Below are positions 36,462 to 46,966 of a DNA stretch of 64,000 bases, one piece after another (positions within the stretch are counted from its first letter, which is position 1; each line of letters opens with the position of its first letter). Source of the DNA: Angiostrongylus vasorum (Eukaryota; Nematoda; Chromadorea; Rhabditida; Metastrongylidae); the NCBI GenBank assembly GCA_018806985.1, contig JADANN010000023.1, forward strand, positions 20,577-84,576. Direction: 5' to 3'. The notes beneath the pieces are model-generated. The model was not told the DNA's origin, did no database searches, and saw nothing but the letters and a program-made list of their open reading frames with translations. Both the position numbers and the translations under genes were made by a program.

Positions 36462-36838
36462 CTTATTTTACACGACCCGTCTTCACATCTACTCTGCTGA
36501 TCCCTACACTTCTCACATTCGATTCGTTTCCTGGAATCCATTATCCACTAAGTAGGTCTGAAGTTTTCACGTGTGGTTTCCGCTGCTGCTTGAGGATTTC
36601 CATTTCACCTTGAATACCGTAGAATGCTTGTCAACTCGATTCTACCTGAACTCCTGAGTTAGCCCGGCTGGAACATTTCCAGTCGGATTGCAGCGAGTGA
36701 TTTTTCCCGGACAGGTCCGATACCAATCTCCCGACCGCGGAAGGATGAGAGGCTTTGGTTGGCCCGGAGCGGAATCGAACTAGCACCATGCTCGTGATGA
36801 CAGACACCACTATCACTGTGTCACCTGCCCCTCATTGA
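36462..36838 (-). mobile_element. tRNA-derived SINE (family 2), duplicate arm copy
   Basis: The minus strand reads GGGGCAGGTGACACAGTGAT, then a B-box GTTCGATTCCGCTCC, then the conserved body. It matches 13,460-13,830. Confidence 0.7.
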
Positions 36839-37705
36839 TGCATTGTGAACATAAACTCTATTTCCCAGTAGGCACACTACGAGATTTTTAAAAAGAAACT
36901 AAACTTGTTATTCACCTGAACAAGATGCTTGACTAGCTCCATCACGTTTCCGATAATATAGAAAAGCTGGTTGTGGTATTATACGAACGAACAAATCTAC
37001 CCATACGCTGGCGCAACACCACGCGTGGCCCACCAACCCCTATTACTGCGGCCTTGAGAGGTTGGTACGAGACCTATCTCGCTCAGGCTTCTATCCAGTC
37101 AACGTGGAAACGTCCTTGCTCGGCTAACTCGAAATTCCAGGTGGAATCCACTCAGTGAGTATTCACGGACATTCGTGACGAAGGCGATCAATTCTTCGAG
37201 GAGCAGACGAACATAAACGCAAAAAAGAAACATTTGAAGACTTTCATAGATGGTTGAACTGAGGGAAAAAAATCGACTGCAAGAAGTTATCGGACTCGCA
37301 CAGCGTGGAACAATTGATGTCGACTCATGTAATAAATAATATTAAAGAAAAAAGTTCTAGTAGTGAACAAACGAACCATGAATAGTTGTAGAGAAGGTCT
37401 AAGCATTTAAGTGCACGGTAGTGTAATGACTATGACTCTGTGAGGAAACCAGTGGGACGCCCCATTTGATCCCCGATAGTCAGCATACGGTGGATTTCTC
37501 TTTCAACAATGATCACCAAAGTATACATTTAAATATGGGAATACTGTATGACTATGAAGACGACTTTGCTTGTCGTATGAGTGTTAGCTGTAAGGTTAAT
37601 TAGTGTACAAAAAACAAGTGACTTATTGAGGCATGATGACATCGATTCACATGACCCACACAGTCGCGAGGTGCAATATCGATGACGATCAAATCGGAGA
37701 AAATT

Positions 37706-38194
37706 TACTAAAAGCAACGACAATGAACGTATTCTGGAATCGGTTGAAACACTTTTAATATGGCTGCACAGAAACTGTGAAGTTTACGAAATATGGTAAC
37801 AAGCTTTGGTGCTGAAGCAGGGCAGATTATAGGACAGCGCAACTTTGCTGTGCAAGCTCTACTCTTTATTCTAATCACGAATAAATGAAAAAAAATTCAC
37901 AACTTTTTTAAATATCTCGAAGGATGAGAGTAAGGGGCAAAAAAGTATTTCTTGATCAGGGAACGGTCAAAGGGACGACATCGTTGGCTAAGAGGTGATA
38001 GGTATTAAACGAAGGTGGTGGCAAACAAGCACCCGTGTTGAACGCGTTTCCCTCATAACTTTCTTTAGACAAAAATATGAGAAAAGGTAGCTGGTGAAAA
38101 TGAGAGTACCAGGATAAAATGTTGTTTTTATAGTTTTCCCCATTATGCTTGTTCTTATATGGATGCAGGCGGATTTTCTTAAGACAATGAGCGT
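37706..38194. other. Unassigned spacer
   Basis: No duplicate of the left arm is seen beyond about 37,705. Short frames on both strands show no recognisable motif. Confidence 0.35.
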
Positions 38195-38395
38195 AGTGGG
38201 GAAGTGAATTCGACGAACGATATGCTCCGGAGCTCAATAGGAGCCAGCGAGCGGCATGAGAGTTTTGACACCATCACGAATTTGGTGAAGCGAACTACGA
38301 AGATGCGACTCCGTGCCCAGTTTTTCGGCTTTAATATAACTGTTGCATTAACGTACTTTTTAAAAAGTTCAGTGGCTACAAAGGCAGTGTGAAAA
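38195..38395 (+). mobile_element. RTE-clade retrotransposon, post-RT fragment
   Basis: The plus strand encodes APELNRSQRAA, then after a frameshift NLVKRTTKMRLRAQFFGFNI and TVALTYFLK. These match the RTE region after the active site (APELSRRKRAAW, KNIRLRAHLFNTTVLPALTYASETW). Both ends are truncated. Confidence 0.65.
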
Positions 38396-38600
38396 CATCA
38401 CTGACCGTTATCTAACATGCAGTCGTTAGGAGGACGCGTTGGGAGTCTCTCCTATAAGCCAATTGAGAGAGTGAATCCGAAGTTCCGCCTTAAGTGAACG
38501 ACCAAAAATGGGGAAAAAGGTGATGCTTCTGACCGATCGGTAAGAGCCGTTAGCGACTGGGATTTCTCCGGATATCAACGCCCAACAGGAAGGCAATCGA
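38395..38600 (-). mobile_element. tRNA-like SINE (family 4), partial
   Basis: On the minus strand, GGATTCACTCTCTCAATTGG and CCCAACGCGTCCTCCTAACG match 12,330-12,440. A B-box-like GGGTCGATTGCC lies near 38,600. Confidence 0.5.
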
Positions 38601-41600
38601 CCCAGAGCTTAGGGCTTTTCAAATAAATCCAAGAAGAAAGAAATATGTTGTTTAACGAGTCTCTAGACCCAGCAGAACCCACTGGGCTACCTTTATCCGG
38701 CACAGGGTAATATGTAATGTTGCTAGTGCCCGCTGGAGTCTCTCAATGATCAGCTGGAAGACACGTGATACTCGAAATCCCTCGAGAGTTTTATGCAGTA
38801 ATATGTTAGTTTTCTGAGCGACAATCGTGTCACCATCTTCGAAATCTTCTCTGCCGTATTCCCTTATCCTATGGCTGCGTATTTGAGTAATCCGTTTTGC
38901 TCTAACCTTCGCATATAAGTTTTCTTTAGTGCGAACACGGAGTGTTTCAATTTTTCATCAATTTACTCGTCCTCACGTACTTCATAAAAGACTACGTACA
39001 CTTCATACTTTCATCGTTTGCGTTTTACAGAGGTGGTCATACGTCCGATTGTGAAGTTTATGACAAAGTGGAGTGCTCGGTGTTAGCTTAATCATTGGTC
39101 TCTCTATATCGAACCTTTTAAATCATCAGGTTAGAGATGTTTTTGCTCTGTCGGAGGTGATGAGGAGTTTGCAATCTTCAAGATTGCAAGATTTTGCTCT
39201 CCCTTAACGTAGTGTTCAGCGGCTCAGCTTTCCAGTGTTCCAGTCGAAAACAGCGAAAACTATGTCAGGGAATAAGAATAATGAGCAATATAAAAAATTA
39301 TGACATCGTTCGCGTAAACTGAGAAATAGGTCGCACTGAAGTATACAGGCATGTGGTGGCAACTATTGGAAACCTTATAGGTATCCAAAGGAGTTACTCG
39401 ATGAGAGACAAGAGCGCGCTTTTCCTTTGTTATTTGCAGTGAATAACAAGCGCGAATTAACTCGTAGTGAAACAATTCTGAATTTAACCCACTTTTAAGA
39501 CGAGGCGGTGCCATAAAGTCTAGCAAGACTTTGGAACTTCGGATCGGAGGTTCCAGCGTGTTTTATCCCTTTTAATTCTCTTACTCCTAACCGCTTCTGA
39601 AGTAAATTTATGCCGACCATTTCACCACTTTTGTCTGTTGTTCCTTAGCAGATATCTAAATACGACGCGTAAAATCATAGGGGCTATTTCTCAGAAGCAT
39701 ATGACTGTTTCACCAACTTCGAATAACCCAGATGAGGAAATAAAACTGGGGAAGTAATGTCGCTTCTTATAATTCCATAACATTTTGAGTACTTTTTTAA
39801 AAAGGCTTCATTTTGAGTCGAAGCAAAACAAGTAGCCATTTTTGGGGGGCTGTGAGTTGACGTCAAGTTGGGAACTGGTCATCATCAGTGTGAAGGTGAC
39901 CAGTAGGTGGAGAGCAAGGCGTCGCAGTGTGTCACTGTTTTTTTATTTGGTTTATTCCACCTTTTTATCCGCGTTAATAAAATTTTTTAGAATGTGCTGT
40001 TTGAAGGGACAGGCTATACGCAGGCTTCCAGTCCACTCCCAACTATCAAAACAAATCACTTATATTTTATCTCATCCTGTTTATCTCACTTTGGCTACAT
40101 GATCATTGTGATCTTTGGGACCTAATTGTTAACACAAGACCTTGCCATAAGAAAAACTCGATTTATTTCACTGACCTTATTAAAGTTTCATGACTTGGAA
40201 AAAATTACTGCTACTTTGTACTGAAGTAACTAACATCCATGAATGCACCTGGCAGCGACTGCAACTAGAAAATACGGAAGGTGTCCTCAAATTTCCCATC
40301 TATGCAAAACATTCGTGCAGATGAACTAGTGGACTTCCCAGTTGTCTGCTAAATGGTGTGCACTTTTTATTAAGTGTTTTCATATTCCTATAGAGGGTTC
40401 TCACTAATTTTTGTCAACGAACTTTCTTAGTTGTCAAGGAACAAACAATCAACCCTCCATTACGAAGAGCAACGGAAACCTTTGAAAGAAATAGAAATGC
40501 TCTAGGGATAGCAACAACCTCCAACTTTGATCAAAGTGTGAAAATCATTAATTAGTGATGTGTTCGTCGTCAAAAGAATTAATTATGTTCTATGCCACTT
40601 TCCTGTCTTATACCATAGGCTCGTCAATACGCACAAGTACAGCAGCTGTCTGCGCAAACAGCGAACTAATGATGACGCTTTGCACTTCTTCAGAACTCCA
40701 GTTCCACTGAAACGCATATCTCATTTTTTTGTGCGCATAGAACCGTTACCGTCACGGACGTCTTCCACGCTCTCATGCGCCAAAGACGAACGCAGTACGG
40801 CTTCGGTGTGTAAAGCGACTCGGCCAAAATTATTGTCATAACGCATCTAACCCCCACACTTCCTTTAGGGCTGCAATTAGATCCAAATTTCTAGTGAGAA
40901 GCGGAAGATGAATAAGCACTCTAAATGCTTCCTTAAGATTGTCTGTTGCCGCTTTGAGTAGGTCGGCAACCAGATCGAATCCGACACTCAACAACACAAT
41001 GCGTGCAGGGAAATGAACGTTGCAAACAAAACGAGCGGATAACGGATGCAAAGATTGGAATGGATGTTGTCGCTTATAATAAATTGTTAAAGAAACGATT
41101 TCACCTTAATACTCTATAAAGAGGCGTCTATTAGTGGTTTTAATGGGACGATTTATTTTGCCTGCTAACAACCACGTTTAAAGTAAATTTTCCCAGGACA
41201 TTTCACAGTTGATAAGACAGTTTGGCTTGATTTTCTATACCAATAAAGCATTATATATTTGCTAATTTCTTGATAAGCGCGCATGAGGTACTAAGTAACC
41301 TAAGTTAATAAATTGCTAAGTAAAGTGATCAAACAATTGTCTTCTGGTACTGCAGCCGTCATTCACACCGTCACTTCCCTCAGCAAAGATTGTTGCCTGA
41401 GATTGCTAGAAACAAAAATGAATTGAAGGGAGGACTTGGCTTACTTAGCTTATTATTGAAATTTTCCAGTAGTGAACAAGGGTTTTTATCAGGTTCAACT
41501 TATCCATCGAATTCGTTTAATGTGGTTGGCGTCAGTTAATAGTTAGCTTTTTAGTTGACTTCAAGCAGAATTTGTTCTTGTCCCAACTGAACACGAATGT

Positions 41601-42219
41601 GTTCGGCTCGCATCAATTCTCAAAGCATGGACCACGGGAAAAAGTGTTAGCTGTTTATAAAGCCGTTTGCTACAAGAATCAAATAAAAGTGTTATTTTAA
41701 TCTGACCACTTCTGGGTTGCTCTGAAGACAGAGATTTCCGCTTAAAAGTTAGCAACCGTGGAGTAAACATGACGTTTTAGTCAATTTACATCAGCACATA
41801 AAGTATACAAATAGCTTCTTTACTAACTCCGATTTCAACAGAGAGGTAGTCTTGTTGATTGACACATTCTTCGGACTATGGGGTGACAACAAGACGCATG
41901 ACCTACCCATATGGCCCATCAATTCCTCTATGAATTTCAATGCAAAACCGTGGTGTCGGCTGGCGTCTGACGAGTCGCCAGGTGATATGATCGTCAACGG
42001 AAAACAGAGGCTTAGGTCATTCATTCACCATGTTTTCTGACAAGATGCAGCACGTAGAAATAAACGTAATGAATTAGTAGGAATCTTCGTCGCACTACAG
42101 AGGCCACAACCAATAGAATCAATACGAAGAGAGAGCGATACAGAGCTAACAAGATCAGATTTATCACCTATGCTCCCGTTGGGGGGTCGAGTGACTGAAG
42201 AGGGTGCTAGTCATTCTTT
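38600..42219. other. No recognisable feature
   Basis: The longest frames are 93 codons (40,560-40,841 +), 88 codons (39,260-39,526 -) and a stop-free plus-strand frame from before 41,852 to 42,040 containing LIDTFFGLWGDNKTHDLPIW. None matches a known domain and none is bounded by convincing splice sites on both sides. No dispersed family seen elsewhere in the window was recognised here. Confidence 0.4.
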
Positions 42220-43720
42220 CACACCTCCTTGCCGCATGCAAGAGAACCCTAGTGGGTTCCGTTCGCTCTAGGAAGTCTCAGAGCATAATATTTTTTCTTT
42301 TTACTGTTTTGGTGAAGAACTCTGACAATCGGGTCAATTGTTTTCCTGTAGTATGGTTGATATCCTGAGGAATACAGTCAATAATGGCCCCTTTCCGTCT
42401 ATTGTCTTTCGTTTATACGCATCGCATGCATTGATTTCTGATCATTGACGTGAGTCGGAGCTTTGGATCTGTTCCCTGAATTACTTGATACCGGATACTC
42501 TTAACACTGTCCTTCCGACAACACGTACTATAAAGCTGAATGTCCATCCTTTGTTCAGCTCACGACCAGGTGTCTGATGCACACGTTAAGCCAGGAAAAA
42601 ATAGTGTCGTTAAAAAGGTGGACACGGTATCGGATGTTCATCGATCTCGCCACTGCATCCTTATTGCTCTTGGAAGCTCTCCAATCCGCACGCGTTCTCC
42701 TGCTCAGTTTTGGAGCTTCCCGGCTAATTATATTGATTTCGTAACAGAGATAGACGTAGCTGAATCACTAGGAAATTTTGGTCATTTTGAGCACGAGTGG
42801 GGCATAAGAAACTAATTCGTTCCTGATGAACGTCCGCTTCCTGAGATTCTGTCCTGCGACCAATCTTTCCGCGACGTTGCGGAAGTGGTCAAGCATTAAT
42901 TTTGCCTGACCAATGCTTGTTGTTACAAGAACGATGTCGTCAGCAAAGTGAATATAAGGTATTGCCCACCATCGATTTTCACTCCCATGCTTCCGCATTC
43001 CAGTGCTAGCATGACATTCTCGAGGGTGGCGGTTTATAATTTTGGCGAGATTGCGTCGCCTTAGCTAAACCCCGCTTTTGACTCCTACGTTAATATCGTT
43101 ACTGAATGATGATATTTTAATCTTAACCTTAAAGATTAAGAATGTGGTTATAACTATAGCCTCAGCTCAACTGGATCCAACGCCGATTTGGGCTCCCCAG
43201 ATCAATCCCGTTGACGGGTGATTGCTGATGGCAAGTGATCGATAGAACTAGCTGAGAGACCGGCAAAACGAAGGACCCGCATTGTGTTGTGGTGAACGCG
43301 TTACTCCCCGGAAAGGACAATAGCGCGTTTGTTCCCCACCGCAGACACCTGCGGTCTGGAGTTTTGCAAACATATTTTAGTTGTCAAGTTTTTTATATAG
43401 CCTAAAAAATCTTTATATACTGTGTAGGGCACCCTGAGTGTTCAGAGCTTCCATGATAGCTTTCATTTGAACTGAGTCAAAACGTCCCTAAATTGATGAA
43501 AGTGAGACAAAGCGGTCTCTTGTACTCTCGCAATAGCTTAGTTAGTCTTGTTATCGCGTTGATGTGGTCCATCGTGCGAAATGTTTTGCGAAACCCTGAA
43601 GGTTGTCTATTGCAAAAAGTTGAAGTAGTGGTAATCGGCTTTTTTCGGCCACCGATATGAACCGATTCATCATTCCTAACACCTTTGTTGTTCTCCGATG
43701 GTGATCGCTTATCGCTCAAA
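42220..43720 (-). mobile_element. RTE-clade retrotransposon, RT and C-terminal region, interrupted
   Basis: Minus-strand order is PSGFRKTFRTMDHINAITRL, then REYKRPLCLTFINL (43,719-43,480), KAIMEALNTQG, CPTQYIKIF, the MITE insertion (43,135-43,395), ISSFSNDINVGVKSG, VMLALECGSMGVKIDGGQ, the catalytic HFADDIVLV (near 42,940), RNELVSYAPLVLKMTKIS, SYVYLCYEINIISREAPKLS, NIRYRVHLF and finally LSEFFTKTVKRK near 42,280. This is the consecutive order of the nematode RTE reverse transcriptase and tail. Stops and frameshifts are frequent; the endonuclease is missing, as in a 5'-truncated copy. Confidence 0.9.
43135..43395 (+). mobile_element. MITE family D, copy 1, inserted in the RTE remnant
   Basis: This matches 54,845-55,075: CAATCCCGTTGACGGGTGA, CTCCCCGGAAAGGACAATAG and ACCGCAGACACCTGCGG. 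It lies exactly between two segments that are adjacent in RTE reverse transcriptase (the YIKxF and NIIIDVKRG regions), so it is a later insertion. The palindromic GCAGACACCTGC is part of the inverted-repeat structure best seen at 56,070-56,300. Confidence 0.65.
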
Positions 43721-43991
43721 CATAGAAACTCTCCTTACTTACATACTGCTCTTCCAATAGACAGTGTACATTCTCTCAATTCTTCTCATTCAGAACGTGA
43801 TATTGCTTGTTCTGCATAGCTTCTGTGAAACAACGCCTAGCCCTTATGGCGTTTATGGATTTATTTATGAGCAAACTATTATACAGTATTAAATTAATGG
43901 TGCGTGTTGGGCACTGCCATGTTTTTTTAAAATGTTAAGTCCATTTTAAGCTTAAACGAGCAGAGTTTGCGAACCATTCTAAAAATGGCAG
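43721..43991. other. Unassigned spacer
   Basis: No further RTE homology could be read upstream of 43,720. AT-rich. Confidence 0.3.
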
Positions 43992-44280
43992 GAGCTCGTG
44001 TGGCACAGTGGTCGGAGGCGCCCTGCCTTCCCACGTGGAATCGATCCCCACGCCCTTGGCTCATCAAGGCTTTCTATCCCTCTGGGGTCGGCAAATTGGT
44101 ACCAGATTTATCTGCGAGGATAGCAGCACTGGCTTGATACATCCATAGACCACGTCGAGTCATTGTAAAGGCTAGGATGCACTCAATCACCTCCAAACGA
44201 TGCTTAATTAAGCTGAATGCATGGCGCATCCCTCAGGGGATTGATCAACGCCGAAAGCCTTATCCTTTATCCTTTATTCT
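43992..44280 (+). mobile_element. tRNA-derived SINE (family 1)
   Basis: The head CTCGTGTGGCACAGTGGTCG, B-box-like TGGAATCGATCCCCACGCCC, body and tail CCGAAAGCCTTATCC are all present. Confidence 0.8.
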
Positions 44281-44554
44281 CTCCCTTCTAAACGCGGAAA
44301 GTCTACAGTGATGAGAGGTGAGTGGAGCGGGAAATTATTTCGGGTGATTGAAAATGTCCAGCAAAAAAAGAGGATAAGAATATACTTGGCTTGTATAGCG
44401 CCGCTAAATTGCTCCGATTCAAACCACGGTTTCTCAGTGTTTTAAAATAACATGAAACCAAGCTACCACCTTTAACGAGTTTCCTATGGAGTGGAATTCA
44501 ATTCGTTTAAAAGGTTATCTTTTACATTTTTCGCTTGAACAGTAGTAGGATAAG

Positions 44555-44605
44555 GAATAAAAGGATGCGTTGATCAATCTCTGACGGATGGGGTGAGGGG
44601 CTTCA
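44555..44605 (-). mobile_element. SINE (family 1) 3' fragment
   Basis: The plus strand reads GGATAAGGAATAAAAGG, then GTTGATCAATCTCTGACGG, the reverse of the family 1 tail. About 50 bases remain. Confidence 0.5.
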
Positions 44606-45065
44606 AGTGACATAATGTTTTCTCTCATACGTTTGTTTTTTTAAGTATAGGTTTAGTTTCACGAGGAATTCAAAACTGTGGTTTTTTCGTATCCTGCTTT
44701 CGCTTTAACCTTCTTATCATTGGAAATCTTGATGTCGACTTCAGTTGTTATCTTCAAATTTGTGAAAAAGCTCTATTAATATGAGTTCTTCCCTACTCAC
44801 ACCAAGGTCGTTATTTTATCTCAGAAAGAAATGTTGAGTCATAGCTGTTCAGTTGAATTTCCGGTATTCAGTGAGAGGGCCGTAAGTTTGCGGAAGGTGT
44901 AACTGCAGTCACATGTGATGAAAAAATTACCGATAATGTGATTTCAATATCGAAATACAGTGTTATCACTTTTTAAACATTTCGAGTTCTCTGTTGTAGG
45001 ATAGCTATCGCTTGATTATAATGCGTAACACTTTGGTAATGTAAATGGTGAAAATGAACGAACTT
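44606..45065. other. Unassigned spacer
   Basis: AT-rich, with no recognisable feature. Confidence 0.3.
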
Positions 45066-45440
45066 ATTTATATTTATTTTATTTGATCCGTCGTCACGTC
45101 TACTGTGCGGATCCCAGAACTTCTATCATTCGATTCGTTTCCACGAGTCCATTGTCCACGAAGATCTTCCAAAGTTCAGGTGTGGCTTCGGTTGCTGCTT
45201 GAGCATCTATTTCATCTTGAATGACGTAGAATGCTGGTCGAGCAATTCTCCGGAGTCCTGAGATAGCTGGGCTGGAGCGTTCTCAACTGGATTGCACAGA
45301 GTGGTTTTGTCCCATACAAGTCCGGTACCAATTTCCGGACTCGAGGGGGGTGAGAGGCTTGGTTGGTCCGGAGCGAAATCGAACTAGCACTATGCTCGTG
45401 GTGACGGAGATCACTACCACTGTGCTGTCCGCCCTTTAAT
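45066..45440 (-). mobile_element. tRNA-derived SINE (family 2), independent copy
   Basis: The minus strand has GGGCGGACAGCACAGTGGTA near 45,440, then GTTCGATTTCGCTCCGGACC and the body shared with 13,460-13,830. It lies outside the duplicated arms, confirming family 2 as an interspersed element. Confidence 0.7.
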
Positions 45441-46700
45441 GACGGATTGCAAGGTGTTATGGGAGGTACGGATTCACTCTTGTTCTCTGAGAGCGGTGAA
45501 TACGAAATTATTTGCTTCATGACAAACAAGGAAGTTTGGAAAGACATACACACTTGTGCATCTTAATTTGATAATATCGTAGGCATTTATTTAAGGAAAC
45601 CCAGTGTTTTGATCTATCAAAGAAGTGCTAGCTGTTTCTGTTGTGGTTTCTCTCTTCAGCTGTCATGAGTTTATGTAAATCTCACTATAAATCTTCCCGC
45701 ATACATTCGTTGGTCTTATTTACCGTTAAAATGTTTACGATTTCACTCTGAACAGTTTTCCAATGTTAGTGTTTCATTCTTCATTCACATCTACTTAACA
45801 GGGAGACTGGAACAACCTTTTCACGTACTTCGCACTTTCAAGGAAGTTAGAAGTCGCGGTTTACGGCTAATGCTTCTTAATACGAATTCGAAACAAGACA
45901 TGTTTTAGGGCAATAGTAGCATCTGCTGCAACAAGATTTCGGTTAGACGTGCCATTAGTCGTGTTTAAGGCGTTTGTCACATTGATATTATAAGTAACTG
46001 GGCTTTAAATGCGTTTAGCTTTTTTCCACAGAATCTTGCTGTGTGGATTAGATATTGGGGTGTTTAACATTATATGGCTTCCAGGAAAGGGTCCATGTGT
46101 CGGCAGAACATCTGTGCTGGATAAGGTATTGAATAATTCCAATAAGTGCAGTGCAGCAATATAGTCCTATAGGGCGAAATAAAGAGTCGAAAAGGAAATG
46201 AGTCATTTGCGACTCACATCGTCTTTAATATGTTAACGGCTTCAGACGCTTAGTCTTTTATTGTAAATGTCACAGTAGTGAATTGAAACTCTATACACTC
46301 GTTCTTAATTAACCTTTATTGCTGTCCATAAACTAAGCATTTCTCTTGAAAATTATATTAGAATGATGCAGGAACGGATTTTTCTGCATTGAAAACAACA
46401 TTGGTGGTTTCTAAACTTCCTTTCCCATTCCATCTTCATTTCTTTTGGTTAAGTAGAGAGTAACAGTGAAATAACATTGCTTCTCCTGTTAAAACCGTTC
46501 AGTAGATACCGCTCTTTGTGAGCTCCTAGAGCTCACTTTTCATTAGGAGATTCTCTGTTTCAGCTGACAAACTAGAGTTCCCTAGCAAAGCTATGTCTGC
46601 GATGAGTACCTGCGCATCCTCACGAAAGGCATGTCAACATGTTTTGGAGATAGGTGTCAGAGGCTCCACCAAACTACCTCCCATGGAAATTCTATTCACT
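45441..46700. other. No recognisable feature
   Basis: AT-rich spacer with no repeat or exon recognised. Confidence 0.35.
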
Positions 46701-46719
46701 TGATTCACTTGATTACAGG

Positions 46720-46839
46720 TTATTGATCGAGTCGACATGCAGGATGGAAACCGCGTCAGTATCGACGCCGATATTCCCGGCTCGTCATCGACGGAATCTC
46801 TCATTGAGTCCACCCAGATTTTAGGACGAGTTTCCTAGT
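46720..46839 (+). other. Orphan terminal-exon-like frame
   Basis: After the acceptor-like CACTTGATTACAG there is a stop-free frame starting VIDRVDMQDGNRVSIDADIP and ending ...QILGRVS with TAG. It runs about 39 codons with non-random composition. No upstream partner exon on the plus strand could be identified and the protein is not recognised. It lies beyond the 3' end of the oppositely oriented secreted-protein gene. Confidence 0.2.
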
Positions 46840-46960
46840 CCGTGTTTAAATTCTACTGTCCCACCGTGGAGCATACGACGCACCTTCACAGTTAATTAAC
46901 TCTCTTACAAGACAACCCACAGATTTCAGTTTGCAGGAACATACAATTTGATAATAACTG

Positions 46961-46966
46961 TTTATT
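46961..46966 (-). terminator. Polyadenylation signal overlapping the stop codon
   Basis: The minus strand reads CAATAAACAG. The TAA stop of the secreted-protein gene lies within a canonical AATAAA, so the 3' untranslated region would be very short. Confidence 0.6.

Larger units (their letters stand above)
32354..37705. repeat. Right arm of the 5-kb inverted segmental duplication
   Basis: Counterpart of 12,570-17,670 in opposite orientation; the two arms are about 14.7 kb apart. This arm is about 250 bases longer, mainly because the microsatellite at 33,621-33,889 is expanded. Gene-like exons are better preserved here than in the left arm. Confidence 0.8.

Noticed and set aside
40836..41051. 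A leucine-rich 71-codon minus-strand frame as a gene
   Set aside because: No splice sites, no homologous copy in the window and no recognised motif; open length is within chance.
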